A stretch of 64,000 bases of DNA from Billgrantia kenyensis (GTDB lineage Bacteria > Pseudomonadota > Gammaproteobacteria > Pseudomonadales > Halomonadaceae): contig NZ_JACEFT010000003.1 in NCBI RefSeq assembly GCF_013697085.1, forward strand, positions 1 to 64,000, in the 5' to 3' direction. A program made the translations under genes and the position numbers. The notes beneath the pieces are model-generated. The model made no database searches and was not told where the DNA came from. It saw only the letters and a program-made list of their open reading frames with translations. Shown here piece after piece: positions 30,844 through 39,138 of this stretch (position 1 is the first letter of the stretch; each line of letters begins with the position of its first letter).

Positions 30844-32298
30844 TTGGATAACGCAACCCAGTTTCTCAACTATATCGACGGCCAGTGGGTCGCCAGCGCC
30901 TCGGGGGAGACCTTCGAGAACCGCAACCCCGCCGATCAGGACGAGCTGCTCGGCCGCTTCCAGGCCTCCAGCGCCGACGATGCCCGTCGCGCCATCGAGG
31001 CCGCGGATCGTGCCTTCGCCGCCTGGCGCGAGACCCCGATCTCGCAGCGCGCCAAGATCCTCAATCAGGCCGCCGACTATCTGATGCAGAACGTCGAGCA
31101 GTTTGCCGAGGAGCTGACCCGCGAAGAGGGCAAGCTGCTGGGCAACAGCCGCGACGAGATCGCACGCTCGGCCCAGACCCTGCGCTTCTACGCGGTGGAA
31201 GGCCAGACCATCACCGGCGAGACCTTCCCCCAGGACGACGCCAAGATGATGGTCTACACCCAGCGCGAGCCGCTCGGCGTGGCCACCATCATTTCGCCGT
31301 GGAACTTCCCCATCTCGATCCCGGCACGCAAGATCGCCCCGGCCCTGATCACCGGCAACACCGTGGTGTTCAAGCCCTCCTCCGACGCACCGCTGATCGG
31401 CTATCGGCTGGCCGAGGCCCTGCACCATGCCGGCGTGCCGGCAGGCGTGTTCAACTTCATCACCGGTGCCGCCTCGGCGATCGGCGAGGAACTCACCGCC
31501 AACCCGACGGTCAAGGCGATCTCCTTCACCGGCTCCACCGCCGCAGGCGAGCGCATCCATCGCGCCGCGCCCATGGCCACCCGCACCCAGATGGAACTCG
31601 GCGGCAAGAACCCGCTGATCGTGCTCGACGACGCCGATATCGACACCGCGGTCGACCTCACCGTCAAGGGCGGCTTCTCGCTGACCGGTCAGGCCTGCAC
31701 CGGCACCAGCCGCGTACTGATCAGCCGCGGTCGCAAGCAGGAATACCTCGCGCGGCTGGTGGAGAAGGTCAAGACCCTGAAGATCGGCAACGGCATGACC
31801 GATGGCACCCAGATCGGCCCGCTGGCCACCCGCCAGCAGCTCGACAGCGTGCTCGGCTACGTCGAGGCGGGCAAGCAGGAGGCCACCCACGTGCATGGCG
31901 GCGAGCACCTCACCGAAGGCGACTACGCCAAGGGCTTCTACGTGGCACCGGCCATCTTCAGCGACGTGACCCAGGAGATGCGCATCTCTCGCGAGGAGAT
32001 CTTCGGCCCGGTGGTCGCGGTGATCGAGGTCGACGGCTACGAGGATGCCATCGCCAAGGCCAACGACACGCCTTATGGCCTCTCCGCCGCCCTGGTGACC
32101 AACGACATCGGCTATATCCAGCGCTTCCCGCTCGATATCCAGGCCGGCACCGTCAAGGTCAACCGCACCACCACCGGCAACCTGGTCAACGCCCCCTTCG
32201 GCGGCCTGAAGCAGTCGAGCACCTCCACGTTCCGCGAGTCGGGACGCGCCGGGCTGGACTTCTTCACCCAGACCAAGACCGTCTACATCGGCCGCTGA
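30844..32298 (+). CDS. NAD(P)-dependent aldehyde dehydrogenase (2-oxoglutarate semialdehyde dehydrogenase-like)
   Basis: A 484-residue aldehyde dehydrogenase with all catalytic elements: N154 in PWNFP, K177 in VFKPSS, E251 in ELGGKN and nucleophile C285 in GQACTGTSR. By recall it looks closest to the YcbD/GucD type acting on 2,5-dioxopentanoate, but substrate range in this family cannot be read from sequence. I prefer the TTG start at 30844, with GAGGT about 10 bases upstream; a GTG at 30808 would add 12 residues not typical of the family. In the operon it would oxidise an aldehyde, perhaps a semialdehyde of a dicarboxylic acid, made by the upstream diiron enzyme or the reductase system (inference). 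Confidence 0.85.
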   Translation: MDNATQFLNYIDGQWVASASGETFENRNPADQDELLGRFQASSADDARRAIEAADRAFAAWRETPISQRAKILNQAADYLMQNVEQFAEELTREEGKLLGNSRDEIARSAQTLRFYAVEGQTITGETFPQDDAKMMVYTQREPLGVATIISPWNFPISIPARKIAPALITGNTVVFKPSSDAPLIGYRLAEALHHAGVPAGVFNFITGAASAIGEELTANPTVKAISFTGSTAAGERIHRAAPMATRTQMELGGKNPLIVLDDADIDTAVDLTVKGGFSLTGQACTGTSRVLISRGRKQEYLARLVEKVKTLKIGNGMTDGTQIGPLATRQQLDSVLGYVEAGKQEATHVHGGEHLTEGDYAKGFYVAPAIFSDVTQEMRISREEIFGPVVAVIEVDGYEDAIAKANDTPYGLSAALVTNDIGYIQRFPLDIQAGTVKVNRTTTGNLVNAPFGGLKQSSTSTFRESGRAGLDFFTQTKTVYIGR

Positions 32299-32340
32299 GC
32301 GCGGTCGCTACAACGACAACCTGACGACGAGACGAGACCC

Positions 32341-32820
32341 ATGAAACAGGTATTTCGACTGGAACTGGAAGAAGCCAAGCTGATGGTGGAAGCCGCCAAG
32401 AAGCGCTCCGAGGAGATCGGCGTGCTGGAGACCATCTGCGTGGTGGACGACGGCGGCTACCCGCTGGCACTGGAGCGCATGAACGGCGCCCGCGTCACCG
32501 GCCCGCAGATCGCCTGGAACAAGGCCTTCACCGCGGCCGGCCACAAGCGCTCGACCCACCTGTTCAACACCGCCCCCAACGGCCCCGCCCTGCCGGGCAA
32601 CGAGGCCTTCGGCATCCAGTGGAGCTTCGAGGGCAAGTTCGCCGTGTTCGTCGGCGGCTTCCCCATCGTGGTCGACGGCGAAGTGATCGGCGGCGTGGGC
32701 CTGAGCGGCGGCAACGGCGAGCAGGACACCCAGGCCGGCCTGGCCGCGCTCAAGGCGCTCCAGGATCACCTGCGCGAAGCCGGCCACGAAGTGGTGGTCG
32801 AGGCCGACATCAAGAAGTAA
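32341..32820 (+). CDS. GlcG/HbpS family protein
   Basis: A 159-residue protein of the GlcG/HbpS (DUF336) family. It shows LELEEAKLMVEAAKKRSEEIG, then VVDDGGYPLALERMNGA, NKAFTAAGHKRST and GGFPIVVDGEVIGGVGLSGG with ED-type repeats near the end. Relatives include GlcG of the glycolate operon and the heme-binding regulator HbpS, but many members are of unknown role and lie in catabolic operons. No signal peptide is present, so it is cytoplasmic. It follows the aldehyde dehydrogenase after 42 bases. A structural, heme-binding or enzymatic part in the pathway is possible; I do not assign one. Confidence 0.8.
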   Translation: MKQVFRLELEEAKLMVEAAKKRSEEIGVLETICVVDDGGYPLALERMNGARVTGPQIAWNKAFTAAGHKRSTHLFNTAPNGPALPGNEAFGIQWSFEGKFAVFVGGFPIVVDGEVIGGVGLSGGNGEQDTQAGLAALKALQDHLREAGHEVVVEADIKK

Positions 32821-32952
32821 GCCCGGCCGAACCGAACGACCGTCGGCAAGGCGCTCCCGCCCTTGCCGACACCCCAGACGACCGGCCAAGCACCGACACG
32901 GCAACAACGACAACGACCCTGCCTTGATCGGGTGCACCCTCAGGAGGCTGCC

Positions 32953-33981
32953 ATGAGTTATCGTATTACCCTCTCCAACACTTCAGCCGACACGTCAGAA
33001 AGCTTCGAGGCCCAGCCGGGTGAACCGCTGCTCGAGGCTGCAGAGCGGGCCGGCTATCCGCTCGCCCACGACTGTCGTTTCGGCGGCTGCGGCGCCTGCC
33101 GCGTCAAGCTGGTGGAAGGCAGCGTCGAGTACGAGGAGTTCCCCTTCGGGCTGACCGAGGAGGAGGCCGAGGAGGGCTATGCGCTGGCCTGCCAGGCGTG
33201 CGCCCAGAGTGACCTGACCATCAGCGCCAAGCTGCTGCCGGCGGGTCACATTCCTGCCGACTTCCATGTCGCCACCATCGAGACACTCGAGAAGCTGAGC
33301 CACGACGTGACCCACCTGGTGCTGCGCATCCCCACGGCGAGCGAGGTGGCCTTCCACCCAGGGCAATACCTCAACGTCATGCTCGACGACGGCAGCCCGC
33401 GCAGCTTCTCCATGGCCTCGCCCCACCGCGGCGAGCTGTTCGACTTCCACGTCCGGCGCGTGCCGGGCGGGCACTTCACCGGCCGGCTGGAGACGCACTA
33501 CCAACCTGGCGACACCCTCGACGTGGAGCTGCCGCTGGGTAACTTTCGCCACGATGCCGAGAGCCCGCGTGACCTGCTGATGGTAGGCGGCGGCACCGGC
33601 CTGGCGCCGCTCAAGAGCATCATCGAGTCGTTGCTCGACAGCGACGACCGTCCGGCTATCAGCCTCTACTGGGGGGTGCGCAGCGCCGAGGACCTCTACC
33701 TCGACGACCAGCTCAGCGAGTGGGCTCGGACGCTGCCCGGTTTCCGCTACGTGCCCGTGCTCTCGGAACCCGACTCCGAATGGGGCGGGCGCCGCGGCTT
33801 CGTGCATGAGGCGGTATGCGAGGACCACGACGATTTGAGCGCCTTCGATGCCTACCTGTGCGGCCCGCCGCCGATGATCGCCGCCGCCAAGACGAGTTTT
33901 TCCCAGCGCGGTATCGACATCGAACGGATCTACGCCGACAGCTTCAACTTCACCCATGAGCTCGAAGGCAGCGTTGCCTGA
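32953..33981 (+). CDS. [2Fe-2S] ferredoxin-FAD/NAD(P)H reductase
   Basis: A 342-residue oxygenase-type reductase. The N-terminal plant-type ferredoxin has the cluster motif C-x4-C-x2-C (DCRFGGCGACRVK, near residues 38-46) and the distal Cys in ALACQACA (near 80). The FAD domain contains RSFSMAS (near 155) and the NAD(P)H domain contains GGGTGLAPLKSI (near 215) and CGPPPMI (near 305). This layout is that of phenol hydroxylase and methane monooxygenase reductases, which pass electrons from NAD(P)H to a diiron or Rieske oxygenase. Start ATG 32953 has a perfect AGGAGG. No Rieske or bacterial multicomponent monooxygenase gene is in the window, so the diiron HDO protein of the same operon is the obvious candidate acceptor (inference). 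Confidence 0.88.
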   Translation: MSYRITLSNTSADTSESFEAQPGEPLLEAAERAGYPLAHDCRFGGCGACRVKLVEGSVEYEEFPFGLTEEEAEEGYALACQACAQSDLTISAKLLPAGHIPADFHVATIETLEKLSHDVTHLVLRIPTASEVAFHPGQYLNVMLDDGSPRSFSMASPHRGELFDFHVRRVPGGHFTGRLETHYQPGDTLDVELPLGNFRHDAESPRDLLMVGGGTGLAPLKSIIESLLDSDDRPAISLYWGVRSAEDLYLDDQLSEWARTLPGFRYVPVLSEPDSEWGGRRGFVHEAVCEDHDDLSAFDAYLCGPPPMIAAAKTSFSQRGIDIERIYADSFNFTHELEGSVA

Positions 33982-34011
33982 CGCATCCCCGGAACCAGCG
34001 AGGTAATCGAC

Positions 34012-34350
34012 ATGCCGGATATCACTTTTATCACCAACGGCGGCAAGGTCATCACTGCCCCCGAAGATTCCAACCTGCTGCGCATGTCCCTGCGCGAAAA
34101 GGGCGGCATTCCATTCAAGTGCGGCGGCGGGCTGTGCGGCACCTGCAAGTGCCTGGTCGAGGAAGGCCTGGAGAACACCGACGCCGTAAAGAAGAAGGAA
34201 GAGAAGCTGCTCACCAAGGAAGAAATCGAGCAGGGCTACCGTCTGGCCTGCCAGACCTTCCTTAAGGGCGACGTCAAGGTCTCCTGGGAGGAGTCGCCCA
34301 AGGGCGGCAATGCCGGCGCAGGCCAGGTCAAGCCCAAGGCAGAAGCGTAG
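34012..34350 (+). CDS. [2Fe-2S] ferredoxin (plant type)
   Basis: A 112-residue ferredoxin with C-x4-C-x2-C in KCGGGLCGTCKCLV (near residue 39-47) and the fourth Cys in RLACQTF. The tail is rich in Gly and Lys. Start ATG 34012 has GAGGT about 10 bases before. It follows the reductase by 30 bases. It may shuttle electrons between the reductase and the terminal enzyme, or support a second enzyme. A related ferredoxin at 41615-41956 lies under the same type of operator. Confidence 0.88.
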   Translation: MPDITFITNGGKVITAPEDSNLLRMSLREKGGIPFKCGGGLCGTCKCLVEEGLENTDAVKKKEEKLLTKEEIEQGYRLACQTFLKGDVKVSWEESPKGGNAGAGQVKPKAEA

Positions 34351-34356
34351 GGAGCC

Positions 34357-35166
34357 ATGACGATGCTGAACGTAGGACTCATCGGCTATGGCACGGCGGG
34401 CAAGGATGTCGCCGGGGCTATCCTTGGCGGCCAGGCAGGTAACACGCGCCTGGCCGCCGTGCTGGTGCGCAACGCGGCCAAGTACGCCGACGTCGCCCTG
34501 GACGACTGCCTGATCACCGACAGCGAGGCGGCCTTCTTCGAGCGCCGCCCCGACGTGGTGGTCGAGACGGCCGGACATGAGGCAGTGATTCGCTATGCCG
34601 AATCATCCCTGGCGCATGATTGCGACTTCATGGTGGTCTCGGTCGGTGCCTTCTGCGACGAGGCGCTGTACGACCGGGTCATGGCCAGCGCCAGCCGCCA
34701 CGGCAAGCGGGTGCTGGTGCCCTCGGCGGCCATCGCCGGGCTGGACCGTATCGCCGCCGCCGCCCAGGGGCCATTGGATCGCGTTACGCTGACGACCCGC
34801 AAGCCGGTCAAGGCCTGGCGCGGGACCTTCGCCGAAGAGGTGGTCGATCTCGACACTGTGGCGCAGCCGACGGTGATCTTCGAGGGCAACGCCCGCGAGT
34901 CGTCGCGGGTGTTTCCCGAGAGCGTCAACGTCTCGGCGGCGCTGAGCCTGGCCGGCATCGGCTTCGAGGCCACCCAGGTGCGAGTCCTGGTCGATCCCAC
35001 CATCGACAAGAACGTGCACGAAGTTTCCGCCAAGGGCCGATTCGGCGAGGTGCGCATCGAGGTGCAGAACACCCCTTCGCCCAACAATCCCAAGACCGGC
35101 TATATCGTCGCGATGAGCGTTGCCAGGGCGCTGAAAAACCTCTCTTCACCGCTGGTGATCGGCTAG
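34357..35166 (+). CDS. Aspartate dehydrogenase-like protein (NadX family)
   Basis: A 269-residue NAD(P)-dependent dehydrogenase with an N-terminal Rossmann motif (VGLIGYGTAGKDVA) and the family stretches VPSAAIAGLDRI (near 125), NVSAALSLAGIGF (near 190), VRVLVDP, NVHEV and NTPSPNNPKTG near the end. Known relatives interconvert L-aspartate and iminoaspartate/oxaloacetate plus ammonia, either in NAD synthesis or in catabolic clusters. No nadA or nadC is nearby. Here it lies behind oxidative genes, and oxaloacetate decarboxylase genes are 7 kb away, so a catabolic direction is plausible: release of ammonia and oxaloacetate. It starts 6 bases after the ferredoxin stop; ATG 34363 is an alternative start. 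Confidence 0.8.
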   Translation: MTMLNVGLIGYGTAGKDVAGAILGGQAGNTRLAAVLVRNAAKYADVALDDCLITDSEAAFFERRPDVVVETAGHEAVIRYAESSLAHDCDFMVVSVGAFCDEALYDRVMASASRHGKRVLVPSAAIAGLDRIAAAAQGPLDRVTLTTRKPVKAWRGTFAEEVVDLDTVAQPTVIFEGNARESSRVFPESVNVSAALSLAGIGFEATQVRVLVDPTIDKNVHEVSAKGRFGEVRIEVQNTPSPNNPKTGYIVAMSVARALKNLSSPLVIG

Positions 35167-35199
35167 CCTCCCCGCCGAATTTCTCAAGGAGCTCGCGAA

Positions 35200-35490
35200 A
35201 TGAAGAAAGCCTACTGGGTCTCCTGCTACCGTGAAATCAGCGACAGAGCCAGGTATGCCCGCTACATCGAGCTTGCCCTGCCCGCCATCACCGCTGGCGG
35301 CGGCCGCTTCCTGGCCAGGGACGTTGCCGCCTTCGCCTATGAGGAGGGCCTCAAGGATCGCACCATCATCATCGAGTTCCCCGATCTCGAGAGTGCCCGT
35401 GCCACCCATGATGGCGAGGCGTACGGGGCGGCGCTGGAAGCGCTCGGCGACGGCGCGGTCAGAGACATTCGTATCGTCGTCGGCGCCTGA
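35200..35490 (+). CDS. DUF1330 domain protein
   Basis: A 96-residue DUF1330 protein of the dimeric alpha/beta barrel type, with AYWVSCYREISDRARYARYIELALPAITAGGGRFLARD near the start and IIIEFPDLESARATHDGEAY in the middle. The fold is shared with small monooxygenases and isomerases, but DUF1330 has no settled activity. The start at 35200 has a strong AAGGAG site. It is the last gene of the operon and is followed by a strong hairpin at 35526-35556. Confidence 0.85.
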   Translation: MKKAYWVSCYREISDRARYARYIELALPAITAGGGRFLARDVAAFAYEEGLKDRTIIIEFPDLESARATHDGEAYGAALEALGDGAVRDIRIVVGA

Positions 35491-35525
35491 CCCTCAGGGC
35501 GCCGCCAGGCGGCTGGCGAAAAACA

Positions 35526-35556
35526 GCAACCCGGGCGCCATTGGCGCCCGGGTTGC
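35526..35556 (-). terminator. Strong hairpin terminator between the operon and gntR-1
   Basis: A perfect 14-bp GC-rich stem (35526-35539 with 35543-35556) and a 3-base loop in the convergent gap. On the minus strand it is followed by CTGTTTTTCG, an intrinsic terminator for gntR-1; on the plus strand the stem alone may end the operon transcript. Confidence 0.8.
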
Positions 35557-35577
35557 GTTGTGCTGAGCGACGGGGCG

Positions 35578-36249
35578 TCAGACGTGGGAGCGGCTCATGT
35601 AGGCCTTGCGCGACTTCTCGAGGTGGATGCGGGTAAAGCTCTCGGCCAGATCCTCCTCGCCGTTGCGAATGGCGCCGAGGATGTCCTTGTGCTCGCGCAA
35701 GGCTTCCTTGGTGCGTCCCGGAAGCGCGCTGCTGAGGTTGGAGAAGGCGCGTACGTAGTCCTTGAGGTCGACCAGCATCTCGTGGAGTTTGGGGTTGCCC
35801 GCGGCTCGGCCGATCAACTCGTTGTACTGGACGTTGAGCTCCACCTCGTCGCCGCCGCCATTGTCGAGCGCCGCGTCGATCTCGGCGATGAGCCGGTCGA
35901 TATCGCCCGCGATCTCGTCATTGACCTTCTGCGCGGCCAGGCGTGCCGCCAGCGACTCGAGCGAGGCCAGGATCATGAACACCTCGAGGATCTCGGCCTG
36001 GGTGATCTCGTTGACCACCACCCCCTTGCGCGGCACCGTGCGCACGAAGCGCTGGGTCTCGAGGCGAAACAGCGCCTCCCGAATGGGCGTGCGGCTGATA
36101 TTGAGCTTCTCGGCCAGCACCCGCTCGACCAGGCGATCCCCCGCCTTGTACTCGCCCCGCAGGATGGCGTCCTTGAGGTAGGCGTACACCTTGTCGCGGA
36201 TGGGGGAGAGGTCTTCCTGGGTCCAGCTTTCGGCCATTCGGGCTACCAT
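35578..36249 (-). CDS. GntR-family regulator, FCD subfamily (gntR-1)
   Basis: A 223-residue transcription factor. The N-terminal winged helix has the FadR-type signature AGDRLVERVLAEKLNISRTPIREALFRLE (about 35-65). The FCD ligand domain follows (about 85-215), with likely metal-binding residues in ELNVQYNELIG and RTKEALREHKDIL (final His). FCD regulators usually sense carboxylic acids. It is convergent with the diiron operon and shares the terminator. Upstream is an inverted repeat GTTAA-N4-TTAAC at 36277-36290, a likely site for itself, different from the TGGTATACCA word of the rest of the cluster. ATG 36237 is an alternative start. Confidence 0.88.
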   Translation of the reverse strand: MVARMAESWTQEDLSPIRDKVYAYLKDAILRGEYKAGDRLVERVLAEKLNISRTPIREALFRLETQRFVRTVPRKGVVVNEITQAEILEVFMILASLESLAARLAAQKVNDEIAGDIDRLIAEIDAALDNGGGDEVELNVQYNELIGRAAGNPKLHEMLVDLKDYVRAFSNLSSALPGRTKEALREHKDILGAIRNGEEDLAESFTRIHLEKSRKAYMSRSHV

Positions 36250-36276
36250 GAGCGTTCTCGGGGAATAGTAAATTAC

Positions 36277-36290
36277 GTTAACAGTTTAAC
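36277..36290. promoter_or_regulatory. Putative operator of gntR-1, GTTAA-N4-TTAAC
   Basis: GTTAACAGTTTAAC in an AT-rich stretch 28-41 bases before the gntR-1 start. The arms GTTAA and TTAAC are exact inverted repeats. A -10-like TACTAT lies between it and the gene on the minus strand. Autoregulation is inferred. Confidence 0.45.
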
Positions 36291-36346
36291 ATTTTACCAT
36301 GATAGGGAGGCCCAGTGGTATGCGGCACACCAAGGACCAGAGTCAA

Positions 36347-36389
36347 ACGCAAGCAGCCCTCGGCCATGCGGCACGAGGGCTGCTTGCGT
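36347..36389 (-). terminator. Terminator-like hairpin after the creatininase-type genes
   Basis: A perfect 16-bp stem (36347-36362 with 36374-36389) and an 11-base loop, 15 bases after the stop of the 101-residue gene on the minus strand. Only a short T-stretch (TTTGACT) follows, so termination may be partial. Confidence 0.65.
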
Positions 36390-36403
36390 TGGCGGGAGTG
36401 GCG

Positions 36404-36709
36404 TCACTGCAGCGGCGCCTTCTCCAGGCGAGCATCGATGGAGCCGAAGGTGACCAGCTGCTCCAGCTCGGCACGAGCCGCCTCCACTGAATCGAAGCGC
36501 TCGAAGAACTTGAGCGGCACGCTGTTGGTCTTGCCGTCCTCGGCGGTCTCGACGATGCTCACCCGCCCCTGGTCACCGCTGACCTCGGCAATGGTGAAGT
36601 CGGCCTTCTTCTTGCCATAGAAGAAGTACTCGTAGGTTTCCACAGGGGAGATCCCCTGCCCGGGGCGGGCATCATACTCGCCCAGCTTGCTTGTCAGGAT
36701 GATGTACAT
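36404..36709 (-). CDS. Unrecognised 101-residue protein
   Basis: A small protein I do not recognise. It begins MYIILTSKLGEYDARPGQG, contains a YEYFFYGKKKADFTIAEV segment and DGKTNSVPLKFFERFDSVEAARAELEQL, and looks like a compact alpha/beta fold without Cys or a membrane helix. It is basic in the middle and acidic near the end. It lies 67 bases downstream of the creatininase-type gene on the same strand, before a hairpin, so the two probably form an operon. Codon use looks like that of its neighbours and the start has an AGAGAG site, so it is likely a real gene. A subunit or pathway accessory role is possible but unsupported. Confidence 0.65.
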   Translation of the reverse strand: MYIILTSKLGEYDARPGQGISPVETYEYFFYGKKKADFTIAEVSGDQGRVSIVETAEDGKTNSVPLKFFERFDSVEAARAELEQLVTFGSIDARLEKAPLQ

Positions 36710-36776
36710 ATCAGTGCTCTCTTGTTAGTGGGGGTCTTCGCCTTGCGCGGGTCAACGCGCGGGGCAATGCGCAGGC

Positions 36777-37571
36777 TCAGCCGGCAAGCTCCCGCTCGCG
36801 AGCTGGCTGCGGGTCCGTCGAATCGCTGAGCAGGGCACGCACCGCAGCGCCAAGCTCATCAAGCGCTTCCTCGACGATGGCCTTGCCGATCTCGTAGCTG
36901 CCCTGGGTGGCATCGCCGATACAGCCGTTACGGGTCATCTCCTCGTAGCGATAGAAGCCCTGGATGGGGTTGCCGGGGCGCATGCCTTCCCAGCGCCCGC
37001 CATGGACGATGTCGCCCTTCACCAGCCGCTCGGGGCGCACCAGGTGCGGGGCGAGGTAGTACGCCTCGGAGACCTCGCGCTCGCAGCTGTGGCCGAACAG
37101 GGTCGAGGAGATATGCGCCTTCATGGCCTGCTTGGCGGAGGCCGTGGTCTTGGCGTAATAGCAGTCCACCTCCAGCTCCTGGGCGAAGCTGGCGCAGGCC
37201 AGGCCCAGCGTGCCCTGGTTGCCGCCGTGACTGTTGAGGAACAGCACCTTGTCGATGCCGTGACGCTTGAGCGAAACCACCATGTCACGCAGCACGGCCA
37301 GCAGGGTCTCAGGGCGCAGGCTGATGGTACCGGGGAAGTTCAGGTGATGCGGGGAAACCCCCATGTTGACCGTCGGGGTCACCAGCACCAGGGGATGCAG
37401 GCGTTGCGCAAGATGCTTCGCCATTTCGGTGGCCAGCACGGCATCGCAGCTCTCGTTCATGTGCGGGCCGTGCTGCTCGTGGGCGCCGACCGGCACGATG
37501 GCCAGCTTCACGGTCTTGAGCGCCGCTTCGACCTCCGGCCAGGTCATCTCTGTCAGCAGGTAGCTTTCCAT
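36777..37571 (-). CDS. Creatininase family amidohydrolase
   Basis: A 264-residue member of the creatininase/MftE family, which uses two metal ions to hydrolyse amide or lactam bonds. Metal ligands are visible in VGAHEQHGPHMNESCDAVLA (about 28-46) and in LNSHGGNQG (about 115), with a conserved acidic residue in FGHSCEREVSEA (near 160). Family members act on creatinine, aminofuran peptides or pyrimidine breakdown products, so the substrate is open; no creatinase or sarcosine oxidase gene is nearby. An exact TGGTATACCA operator (37651-37660) lies 80 bases before its start, tying it to the regulon of the diiron operon. Amide hydrolysis before or after oxidation would suit a nitrogenous substrate (inference). 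Confidence 0.83.
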   Translation of the reverse strand: MESYLLTEMTWPEVEAALKTVKLAIVPVGAHEQHGPHMNESCDAVLATEMAKHLAQRLHPLVLVTPTVNMGVSPHHLNFPGTISLRPETLLAVLRDMVVSLKRHGIDKVLFLNSHGGNQGTLGLACASFAQELEVDCYYAKTTASAKQAMKAHISSTLFGHSCEREVSEAYYLAPHLVRPERLVKGDIVHGGRWEGMRPGNPIQGFYRYEEMTRNGCIGDATQGSYEIGKAIVEEALDELGAAVRALLSDSTDPQPARERELAG

Positions 37572-37650
37572 CCCGCTCTCCTTCGTGCGCCTGCTCAGCG
37601 AGTGTCAGCAAGGGCAGGCAGTGTTGTCAGGGGGCAAGCGTCTTGGCGCT

Positions 37651-37660
37651 TGGTATACCA
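37651..37660. promoter_or_regulatory. GntR-type operator TGGTATACCA before the creatininase gene
   Basis: A perfect copy of the cluster palindrome in the 160-base gap between the creatininase-family gene (start 37571, minus strand) and the stop of gntR-2. The surrounding sequence is less symmetric than at the other exact sites. Confidence 0.6.
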
Positions 37661-37731
37661 TAAACCAACACTAGCCGAATCCCACCGCTCCTGTAAAGCC
37701 ACATGTGCCGACACTCCTCCAACCTGAGGCA

Positions 37732-38394
37732 TCAGGCCTGGCGGCAGCTCAGCATGGCCACTTCACTGGAGAGGGTGATGTGCTCCTCGATCAGCTCCCT
37801 GGCACGCCGTGCATCGCGTGCCAGGGCCAGATCGACCAGCTCCTGATGCTGGGCATCAAGCTGATGGCGCAGCTCCAAAGCGCGCGGCGCCACGCGGCGA
37901 TAGCGGTCGAACTGGTCATGCAGCTGACTGATGAAGCGCAGCAGCCAGGCCGAACCGCAGGGGGCCACCAGGGCATTGTGGAAACGCGAGTGCAGTTGCT
38001 CCCACTCCACCACGAAGGTGCGCTTGTCCGTCAGCGACAGCCGGTGATTGGCTGCCAACAGCTGGGACTCCCACTCCTCGTCGCCGTGGCGCACGGCCAG
38101 CTCCAGCGCCCTGCCCTCCAGCTGCCGTCGCATCTCGGTGATATCGGCAAGCTCCTCCCGGCTCAGCTCCAGCACGCGGAAACCGCGCTGATTCTCCTGG
38201 CGCAGCAGACCATAGGCCGCCAGGCGATTGAGCGCCTCGCGCAGCGGGCTTAGCCCCACCTGGTAGGTTTCCCGCAGCCGCGTGATCGATAGACGCTCAC
38301 CGGCGCGGTAGCGGCCATTGAGCAGGTCCTGGCGTAGCGTCTCGTAGATCCGACTCGCCGCGGTCGCACTGCCCTGTTTCAACATATCGGTCAT
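37732..38394 (-). CDS. GntR-family regulator, FCD subfamily (gntR-2), likely regulator of the cluster
   Basis: A 220-residue FCD-type GntR protein. Winged helix: RIYETLRQDLLNGRYRAGERLSITRLRETYQVGLSPLREALNRL (about 14-58). FCD domain: about 80-210, with ELADITEMRRQLEGRALELA, FVVEWEQLHSRFHNALV and LRHQLDAQHQELVDLAL giving the helical ligand pocket. I start it at ATG 38394, ahead of TDMLKQGS; the frame open to 38541 crosses the promoter. A 9-of-10 operator (38423-38432) lies 29 bases upstream, as expected for autoregulation. It is divergent from the CHR transporter pair. I assign the TGGTATACCA word to this regulator on position; that remains to be shown. Confidence 0.87.
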   Translation of the reverse strand: MTDMLKQGSATAASRIYETLRQDLLNGRYRAGERLSITRLRETYQVGLSPLREALNRLAAYGLLRQENQRGFRVLELSREELADITEMRRQLEGRALELAVRHGDEEWESQLLAANHRLSLTDKRTFVVEWEQLHSRFHNALVAPCGSAWLLRFISQLHDQFDRYRRVAPRALELRHQLDAQHQELVDLALARDARRARELIEEHITLSSEVAMLSCRQA

Positions 38395-38422
38395 GGCGTG
38401 ACTCCAAGCATTTTTTGGAATT

Positions 38423-38432
38423 TGGTATACCT
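38423..38432. promoter_or_regulatory. GntR-type operator TGGTATACCT between gntR-2 and the CHR genes
   Basis: Nine of ten bases of the palindrome, 29 bases before the gntR-2 start and 137 bases before the divergent CHR transporter gene, in an AT-rich shared promoter region. It could control both directions. Confidence 0.55.
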
Positions 38433-38568
38433 TTCTTGACGGATGCCTATTGCAGTCATATTCTAGGTCAAATAATCGATTATTTCTAGAAAAAATACAG
38501 CGGCCGACACAGCAAGCCACTGATATTAAAGAAATGATCATACGGAACCGACAAGGATTCTCGCTGAC

Positions 38569-39138
38569 ATGGCGGCATCACAACAGGGCAAGATATTCTT
38601 TTCCTTCCTCCGAATCGGCCTACTGGGCTTCGGCGGCGGCCCTTCGATGATCCCTCTGGTACACCAGGAAGTCGTCAAGAACCACGGCTGGATGACGGAT
38701 GAAGAGTTTGCCGATGTGCTGGCGATCGCCAACACCCTGCCGGGCCCCATCGCCACCAAGATGCCCGGCTATATCGGCTTTCGTGTCGGCGGTGCGCTCG
38801 GCTGCATCAATGCCGTGCTGGCGGTGATCCTGCCGATGATCGTGGCCATGATCCTGCTGCTCGGCCTGTTCAGCCGCTATCGCGACGTGGCCTGGATCCA
38901 CGGCATGAGCCAAGGCATGGTGCCGGTGGTCATGGTGATGATGGGCCAGCTTGCCTGGGACTTCCTGAACAAGTCGCGGCTGGCGCTGGGCTGGGGGGTC
39001 AGCCTGATCATGGCCGGCGTGGCGGGGGTGTTGATCTACTGGATCGGCCTCCACCCCGGCCTGGTCATCGGCGCCCTGCTGGTCGCCGCCATGCTGCCGC
39101 TGACGAAAGGCAAGGTGTCCAAGGAGGCGACCCAGTGA
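38569..39138 (+). CDS. CHR-family transporter, first half (short-chain ChrA)
   Basis: A 189-residue membrane protein of the chromate ion transporter family, short-chain type with one CHR domain. It has the signature FLRIGLLGFGGGPSMIPL near residue 15, GWMTDEEFADVLAIANTLPGPIATKMPGYIGF (about 40-70), and about five hydrophobic helices. Short CHR proteins work as pairs with opposite membrane orientation. The next gene starts on the stop of this one (GTGA). The family exports chromate in known cases, but many pairs lie in unrelated metabolic clusters. Here the pair shares a control region with gntR-2, so I suspect an anion linked to the pathway. Confidence 0.82.
   Translation: MAASQQGKIFFSFLRIGLLGFGGGPSMIPLVHQEVVKNHGWMTDEEFADVLAIANTLPGPIATKMPGYIGFRVGGALGCINAVLAVILPMIVAMILLLGLFSRYRDVAWIHGMSQGMVPVVMVMMGQLAWDFLNKSRLALGWGVSLIMAGVAGVLIYWIGLHPGLVIGALLVAAMLPLTKGKVSKEATQ

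Noticed and set aside
34357..35166. Homoserine dehydrogenase or NAD-synthesis role for the dehydrogenase
   Set aside because: The motifs fit aspartate dehydrogenase, there is no ACT or homoserine domain, and nadA/nadC are absent.
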